From positions 15,522,141 to 15,586,140 of the forward strand of contig NC_079507.1 in the NCBI RefSeq assembly GCF_030052815.1: 64,000 nucleotides of DNA, in the 5' to 3' direction. The first letter of the stretch is position 1; the number at the start of each line of letters is the position of its first letter. This document shows, piece by piece, positions 58,150 through 64,000 of this stretch. A model generated the notes under the pieces. The model ran no database searches and was not told the DNA's origin. It saw nothing but the letters and a program-made list of their open reading frames with translations. The translations under genes were made by a program, and so were the position numbers. The stretch comes from Hevea brasiliensis. Its lineage: Eukaryota > Streptophyta > Magnoliopsida > Malpighiales > Euphorbiaceae.

Positions 58150-58941
58150 CTATTTGCCTTCCTTTGCCTCCTTCTTGAACAAACTGTTGTTCAAAAATGT
58201 GGCATCTCTACTTATCACAACCTTTTGTGAAGTAGGCAAATAAAAATAATATCCAAAACTATCTTTTGGATATCCAACAAATCGACCTTTTTCTGATCTG
58301 GTCTCCAATTTATCAGTGTTCAGCTTTTTGATATAAGCTGGACAACCCCAAATCTTAACATGCTTAAGACTTGGTTTTCTTCCATGCCATATCTCATAAG
58401 GTGTGGAAGAAACTGATTTTGATGGAATCCTATTCAGAATATACAAAGCTGATTCTAATGCAAATCCCCAAAAGAAGATTGGCATATCAGTATAGCTCAT
58501 CATACTACGTACCATATCCAATAGGGTACGATTTCTCCTTTCAGATACACCATTCAGTTGTGGCATTCCTGGAGGAGTCAGCTGAGAAACAATGCCATGC
58601 TCTCTCAAGTATTCATCAAATTCAGTACTCAAATATTCACCTCCACGATCTGATCGAAGAGTTTTAATACTCTTTCCTGTTTGATTTTCTACTTCAGATT
58701 TAAATTCTTTGAACTTTTCAAAAGATTCATGTTTGTATTTCATCAAATACAAATAAGCAAACATTGATTTATCATCAGTAAAGGTAATAAAATAATGAAA
58801 GCCCCCTCTAGCCATTTCTTTAAATGGACCACATACATCACTATGTATTAGCTCCAAAATATTTTCAGCTCTTAGCCCCTGTCCAACAAAGGGTGATCTA
58901 GTCATTTTGCCCTGAAGGAAAGATTCACAAGTTGGAGTAGG
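58150..58941 (-). CDS. pol: C1 copia integrase core (about 250 codons)
   Basis: Begins KMTRSPFVGQGLRAENILELIHSDVCGPF (first catalytic Asp), FTDDKSMFAYLYLMKYKHE, TLRSDRGGEYLSTEFDEYL (second Asp), LNGVSERRNRTLLDMVRSMM (Glu), then WGCPAYIKK and RFVGYPKDSFGYYFY. An in-frame TAG at about 58942 separates it from the zinc part of integrase (KYIWHLRLCHVAEDKIAKLEKMG), which is in the next feature. Confidence 0.9.
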   Translation of the reverse strand, partial: PTPTCESFLQGKMTRSPFVGQGLRAENILELIHSDVCGPFKEMARGGFHYFITFTDDKSMFAYLYLMKYKHESFEKFKEFKSEVENQTGKSIKTLRSDRGGEYLSTEFDEYLREHGIVSQLTPPGMPQLNGVSERRNRTLLDMVRSMMSYTDMPIFFWGFALESALYILNRIPSKSVSSTPYEIWHGRKPSLKHVKIWGCPAYIKKLNTDKLETRSEKGRFVGYPKDSFGYYFYLPTSQKVVISRDATFLNNSLFKKEAKEGK

Positions 58942-59369
58942 CTAAGAGCCCAATGAGGATAGAATCCCCATTTTCTCCAGTTTTGCAATCTTATCTTCTG
59001 CAACATGACATAACCTTAAGTGCCAAATATATTTTGAACTTGAGTTGGTTTTCACCATGGCATTGCATTCATTTAGATTGCTATACTCTGGCCAGTGGAA
59101 ACACTTTCTTACTGGCAATGGAAACACTTTCCTGTTGGCAATGGAAACACTTTCCTGTTGGCAGTGGAAACACTTTCCTTTGCCTTTGTCAGCTTTGGTC
59201 TTCCCTTTCTTTTTAGCTATTTTCTTAGAAGGACCAGGAATCTGAGGTTTCTTTTTCTTATTGCCCTTCTTCTTGTTGGACTTTCCAGCAGAAGAAGATG
59301 CAATCAAAGCTACCTCTTTTCCTTTATTGCCTGGCATATTCTTTTGGGCAATAACCAGCATGTTGAGTA
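58942..59369 (-). pseudogene. gag-pol: C1 gag C-terminus fused to pre-integrase region (protease lost)
   Basis: From the C2 boundary at 59369 the minus strand reads LLVIAQ-like LVIAQKNMPGNKGKEVALIA, a lysine-rich stretch (KKKGNKKKKPQIPG), then GKCFHCQQ, the first half of a CCHC knuckle. The second half is replaced by a 23-bp tandem repeat. The frame then goes straight to NLNECNAMVKTNSSSKYIWHLRLCHVAEDK, the pre-integrase zinc region. The aspartic protease that copia elements carry between these two is absent, so C1 cannot process its own polyprotein. Confidence 0.8.
59091..59182. repeat. 23-bp tandem repeat, four units, in the C1 nucleocapsid
   Basis: Units start at 59091, 59114, 59137 and 59160; the consensus is GGCAATGGAAACACTTTCCTGTT read on the plus strand as GGCAATGG, AAACACTTTCC, TGTT. 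As 23 is not a multiple of three, each unit is read in another frame, which gives CFHCQQ, VSIANR, VFPLPV and CFHW in turn on the coding strand. Confidence 0.92.
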
Positions 59370-61474
59370 TGAAGGAACGGAAGCATGAAAAACACAAGCT
59401 TATACCATTGAATTCAAAAATTTTCACCTAGGGTCACATGCATCATGCAAGATTTATTTTTATCTATTTGATTTCAATGATAAACAACATATTAAAACTC
59501 TTTTAATATGTTTTTTGGATCTGTATTTACCATTTAAGATTTTAAAATTAATCAGATTAATTTTAGAACCCTAGATTAAATCAAGAATGATTACACTAAC
59601 CTCTTGATGCACTGCAGCGTGTCTGCGCCTTTGAGATTCGTCTTCAGGACACCAGATGTTGTCCCTCTAGCTTGTCCACACCAAGAACACCTATGGCAGC
59701 CCTTGAATAGCTTCTAAAGCTTTTTCTATTAATTAGAAAATCAAGTTCTGCCTTTTAAGAGATTAAAGATGTAAACAGGACACTAGAAACAATTTCTAGT
59801 GTTCTTAATTCAAGAGATTGATGGCTAATCTCTTTGAATTGATAAGAGATGAAGAAGAAGAGATAAAAACCCTCAAAGTGGCGTGACAAAGGAGTGTGGC
59901 TGCTGGTTGTGTTTTATTTTCTCATAACAACACTTAAATAGCTAGGTTAACACATTAAACCCTTGCCACATGTCACCCTTTGATTAGCTCTAGGTTTAAG
60001 TGACCCAATCACATTGTGCCAAGTGTCAAACCTATATTTAATCTTGATTTTAATCATCTTACATGATTAAAAAAACATTTGGCAAGCTTATGTGTTATGC
60101 CATGTGTCACCATCTCATGGTGCCACGTGTCACACTGCAAAATGACCAAAATGCCCCTGTGTCTTAATTTTGAGTTCTTAACCCAAAATAATTATTTTCT
60201 TCTTCTAATTAATTTATATCAAATATAAATTAATTAATTAATCTCTATTAATTAATTTCTCATTAATTAAATTCATATTTAAACACTTTAAATATAAATT
60301 TAACTTATATTATACATCCAATAATCTAGATTTGGTTTCAAGTCATGCTAGGGACTTTGCAATCTAATTGCAAACCAAACCTATTTAATTAATCAATTAA
60401 ACTCTTTAATTAATTAATTAAATCATATTTAAATAGGTGATAACTTGTGTATGTGTGTGACTTACTAGGCTCATCACTAATTGGCAATGAGACATGATAT
60501 CAACTCTTAATATCATTAGAACTCTTTCTTACCATAAATGATTTCTCTAAATCATTTTATGAACCTCATAGACCATGGTTAACACCTAGCATAGCATGCC
60601 ATGGCCACCCAATTAGTAATAAGGTTTACCTTAAATGAACCTATAATCATATGTTACCATGCACTAGAATCTCTCTGTTACAAAATCCCAACTCAAGCTA
60701 GAGTCATGGTTTATGTCAAACTCCATTTGCTATGAATATTATGTTCTCTTTTAATTCCAGTTCTTGATTAAAAGATGTTCTCATCATAAACTCTTTTCTG
60801 AATAAATCTATCTGTCCTGGCCAGGAACTTGAAATATCAAGAACAATTAAATGAACATAGGATTTTATCTCTATTTACTTAGAGGAACAGATTCCATCTT
60901 GATCAACACCTACCTCCATATATAACTAGCAGGAGCCAACACATGCCCATATACCCATACATAGTACAAGTATGAAAGCGATCAAACTCAAACTACCTAT
61001 ATACAAGATAACTGTGCTATCTCAGGTCTAAAGATTATATGCACTGATATGATTTATGACAAAACATTGACAAGAGTAAACTCCATGTGCTTGTCATAAG
61101 TGTCACTGGTTCGGCCTACTTATCTTTTATAAGTGCCTATCATGTTTGTTATATGGCATGAGACTCACCATTCCATCTTATTTATATCTCATATAAATAA
61201 CTTGGGAACAAACATGAATACAATCTTTCTGGATAAGTCATGTCCTTATTATGAAGTATCCTCGATTGTGAACCTATTTATGATACTTTGTGCTAGAAAT
61301 ATTGTCACTCATATTCTTAACAACTTAAGAATAATATTTCTAACAAAATATCAATGGACCTTTTCTATTACACATAAATATATTATGTAAACGGAAAAGT
61401 GGAAATGCCTTTTATTAATAAAATTATGTACAAGATACATACTAAATGATATGCTCTAGGGCGTACTACTAACA
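59370..61474 (-). repeat. C2 3' LTR (2.1 kb)
   Basis: Minus strand begins TGTTAGTAGTACGCCC (61474) and ends GTTCCTTCA (59370). Nearly identical to 54268-56371, with single-base differences and small changes in A runs. Confidence 0.92.
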
Positions 61475-61488
61475 ATCTCCCACTAGCA

Positions 61489-63214
61489 CTAGAGCCATTC
61501 ATTACAATATCTTAGACCTATCTTCTCAAGATGTCGGTCTAACTGAGTATGTGACATAGGCTTAGTGAATGGATCAACTGGATTTTCAGCTGATGCTATT
61601 TTCTGCATGGCTACATCGCCTCGCCCAACTATTTCTCTGATAATGTGGTAGCGCCTTTCTATGTGTTTGGATTTCTGGTGAGACCTTGGTTCCTTAGCCT
61701 GTATGACTGCTCCATTTTGTCACAGTGTAGTGGAATTGCTGACTCAATGGAAGGAACTACTGTAAGTTCTATCACGAACTTCTTTATCCAAACAGCTTCT
61801 TTGCGAGATTCGATGCAGAATATACTCGACCTCGAGTGGAATCTGCAATGCGTGCTCGCTTGGAACTCTTCCAACTGACTGCACCTCCATTACAAATGAA
61901 CACATATCCAGAGGTAGACTTTCTATCATCGATATCTGATTGGAAGTCAGAATCAGTATAACCATCTAATTGCAAGTCTCCACTTCCATAAATCAAGAAT
62001 AAATCCTTAATTCTTCTCAAGTACTTAAGGATATTCTTGACTACTATCCAGTGTTCTAAACCTGGATTGGATTGATACCTGCTAGTCAAACTAACAGCAT
62101 ATGCGATATCTAGCCTAGTACACAACATTGCATACATTAAACTTCCAATAGCCGAAGCATATGGAATCCTGGCCATCTTATCTCTTTCTTCGGGTGTCTT
62201 TGGAGACATCTCTTTAGAAAGATGGATACCTTGTCTCACTGGTAACAATCCTCTCTTGCAATCAAGCATGTTAAACCTCTTTAACACCTTTTCCAAGTAT
62301 AGACTTTGGGATAAACCTATTATTCTTTTCGCTCTATCTCTATAGATGCGAATCCTAAGAATATAGGTTGCCTCCCCTAAGTCTTTCATGGAGAATGTAT
62401 TTGACAACCATACCTTTATAGTTGTCAACATACCTGTGTCATTACCTATCAACAGTATGTCATCCACATATAAGACAAGGAAAGTGATAGCTCTGTCACT
62501 AACCTTCTTATATACACGTGGCTCATCCTCATTTTTGATAAAACCAAAGGATTTAATGGCTTCATCAAAACGGATGTTCCAACTCCTCGAAGCTTGTTTC
62601 AACCCATAAATGGATCGCTTTAGCTTACATACCTTGGAACCATCTTGGGATTCAAATCCCCTAGGTTGTTCCATGAAAATGTTTTCTTCAATGTATCCAT
62701 TGAGAAAAGCTGTTTTGGCATCCATATGCCAAATCTCATAATCATAGTATGCAGCTATTGCTAATAAAATCCTAATTGATTTAAGCATGGCAACAGGCGA
62801 GAAAGTCTCCTCATAGTCTATTCCTTGCCTTTGGCGAAACCCTTTTGCTACTAGCCTTGCCTTATAGGTCTCTACCTTTCCATCAGAACCAATTTTCTTC
62901 GTGAAAACCCATTTGTTCCTTATAGGTACAATACCTTCAGGTGGGTCAACAAGATCCCAAACTTGATTCTTATACATGGAATCAATCTCGGATTTCATAG
63001 CATCAATCCATTTTGAAGAGTCTATATCTGATATAGCTTCTTCATAGGTAAGTGGATCATCTCCATGATCTACTTCTTCATGAGTAGACAACTCTTGTTC
63101 TTCTTCATGAAGAAAACCATATCTCACGGTGGGTGAGATACCTGGTTGTTCTACGAGGAACAGTGTAGATGTTTCATCAATGGGTATAGGTTGACTAGAT
63201 GGATTTATATCCAT
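61489..63214 (-). CDS. pol: C2 copia reverse transcriptase and RNase H
   Basis: The open stretch 63214-61784 (476 codons) runs through the linker, RT (KWVFTKKIGSDGK, HMDAKTAFLNGYIEENIFM, YVDDILLIGND, YASAIGSLMYAML) and into RNase H (DGYTDSDFQSDIDDRKSTSGYVF, GAVSWKSSK). It then goes out of frame near 61860. From 61860 to 61800 the sequence differs from C0 at each CTG/CAG. The C-terminal frame with KEAVWIKKFV is readable again at about 61800-61660 and the natural stop TAG is at 61489-61491. In the RT, QMDV of C1 is HMDA here. Confidence 0.9.
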
Positions 63215-64000
63215 CGATGCATTGGTTGGTTAGAATTCTCCAATTCTAACTCTATTTGCCTTCCTTTGCCTCCTTCTTGAACAAGCATTTGTTCAAGAAA
63301 TGTGGCATCTCTACTTATCACAACCTTTTGTGAAGTAGGCAAATAAAAATAATATCCAAAACTATCTTTTGGATATCCAACAAATCGACCTTTTACGATC
63401 TGGTCTCCAATTTATCAGTGTTCAGCTTTTTGATATAAGCTGGACAACCCCAAATCTTAACATGCTTTAGACTTGGTTTTCTTCCATGCCATATCTCATA
63501 AGGTGTGGAAGAAACTGATTTTGGTGGAATCCTATTCAGAATATACAAAGCTGATTCTAATGCAAATCCCCAAAAGAAGATTGGCATATCAGTATAGCTC
63601 ATCATACTACGTACCATATCCAATAGGGTACGATTTCTCCTTTCAGATACACCATTCAGTTGTGGCGTTCCTGGAGGAGTCAGCTGAGAAACAATGCCAT
63701 GCTCTCTCAAGTATTCATCAAATTCAGTACTCAAATATTCACCTCCACGATCTGATCGAAGAGCTTTAATACTTTTTCCTGTTTGATTTTCTACTTCAGA
63801 TTTAAATTCCTTAAACTTTTCAAAGGATTCATGTTTGTATTTCATCAAATATAAATACCCAAACCTTGATTTATCATCAGTTAAGGTAATAAAATAATGA
63901 AAGCCCCCTCTAGCCATTTCTTTAAATGGACCACATACATCACTATGTATTAGCTCTAAAATATTTTCAGCTCTTAGCCCTTGTCCATCAAAGGGTGATC
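63215..64000 (-). CDS. pol: C2 copia integrase core (partial at window edge)
   Basis: Open from the window edge to 63393: SPFDGQGLRAENILELIHSDVCGPF, LTDDKSRFGYLYLMKYKHE, ALRSDRGGEYLSTEFDEYL, LNGVSERRNRTLLDMV, WGCPAYIKK. All three acidic catalytic residues are present. The frame is lost at about 63393 where C1 has TTTCTGATC and C2 has TTTACGATC, one base shorter. The remainder (63392-63215) matches C1 up to the RT linker and shares its frame shift at the join. Confidence 0.9.

Larger units (their letters stand above)
54268..59369 (-). mobile_element. C1: Ty1-copia element (5' part cut by C2)
   Basis: 3' LTR plus 3.0 kb of internal region on the minus strand. Reading from the right: gag fragment, integrase, RT, RNase H, 3' LTR. 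Integrase preceding RT defines the copia superfamily; the RT and LTR type suggests the Angela/Tork group. The left part of gag, the primer site and the 5' LTR lie beyond C2, outside the window. The protease is missing by deletion. Confidence 0.9.
59370..64000 (-). mobile_element. C2: Ty1-copia element (continues beyond the window)
   Basis: The 3' LTR 59370-61474 is followed on its right by the pol end and reads back through RNase H, RT and integrase to the window edge. The left flank (GAGTA, 59365-59369) is C1 gag sequence with no primer site, so the LTR at 59370 is the 3' LTR of an element inserted in C1 rather than the C1 5' LTR. Confidence 0.88.

Noticed and set aside
59091..59182. Possible CRISPR-like array
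   Set aside because: The units are adjacent without spacers and lie in a copia gag of a plant genome; it is a simple tandem repeat.
59370..61474. Reading this LTR as the 5' LTR of C1
   Set aside because: No primer site adjoins its left edge and C1 gag is cut in mid-codon sequence, while the right side matches the pol end and purine tract of a second copy.

Overview
The window looks like pericentromeric or otherwise heterochromatic DNA of a flowering plant. Nearly all of it is LTR retrotransposon, AT-rich, with no cellular gene, rRNA or tRNA gene that I can support. The gag/pol types (Tekay/Del-like Ty3-gypsy chromoviruses with LTRs of 3-4 kb, and Angela/Tork-like Ty1-copia elements with 2.1-kb LTRs) point to a dicot; a woody Euphorbiaceae such as rubber tree or cassava is only a weak guess. 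Element names (E0-E5, S2, C0-C2) are mine.

Layout, left to right. 1-3382: 3' end of a plus-strand gypsy element (E0: end of pol plus one LTR), inserted in the gag of a minus-strand gypsy element E1 (gag remnant 3383-4229, primer site, 5' LTR 4343-7772). E1 sits inside the 5' LTR of an old plus-strand copia element C0, which keeps only an RNase H fragment (8908-9454) and its 3' LTR. That 3' LTR is split by a 4.17-kb solo LTR (E5, 10235-14405, target duplication TTAAC) and by E2 (15714-52537, target duplication TGTAA). E2 is a minus-strand gypsy element of about 11.4 kb spread over 36.8 kb, because its integrase gene holds a solo LTR (S2, 19439-22450 plus 33494-33879), S2 holds a complete gypsy element (E3, 22451-33488, target duplication AAATA), and the E2 5' LTR holds another complete gypsy element (E4, 40646-51662, target duplication CCCAA). 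From 52606 to 54267 lies the only stretch outside a recognised young element; it contains a decayed plus-strand gypsy gag. From 54268 to the end are two near-identical minus-strand copia elements, with C2 inserted in the gag of C1 in the same orientation.

The gypsy elements share one plan on the minus strand: 5' LTR, tRNA-Met primer site, gag with two zinc knuckles, aspartic protease, reverse transcriptase, RNase H, integrase with GPY/F and chromodomain, purine tract, 3' LTR. The copia elements have gag, integrase, RT, RNase H in the order typical of that superfamily.

Three things stand out. A 74-75-bp GT-AG insertion with the look of a spliceosomal intron lies at the same codon boundary of integrase in E2 and E4, with a corresponding altered insertion in E3. 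Many apparent frameshifts in E3, E4, C1 and C2 fall where sister copies have CTG or CAG and this sequence has CG-containing strings, which looks like a systematic sequencing artefact at CHG-methylated sites, so these elements may be more intact than they read. The gypsy LTRs share a perfect 8+3+8 palindrome just upstream of CCAAT and TATA-like motifs.
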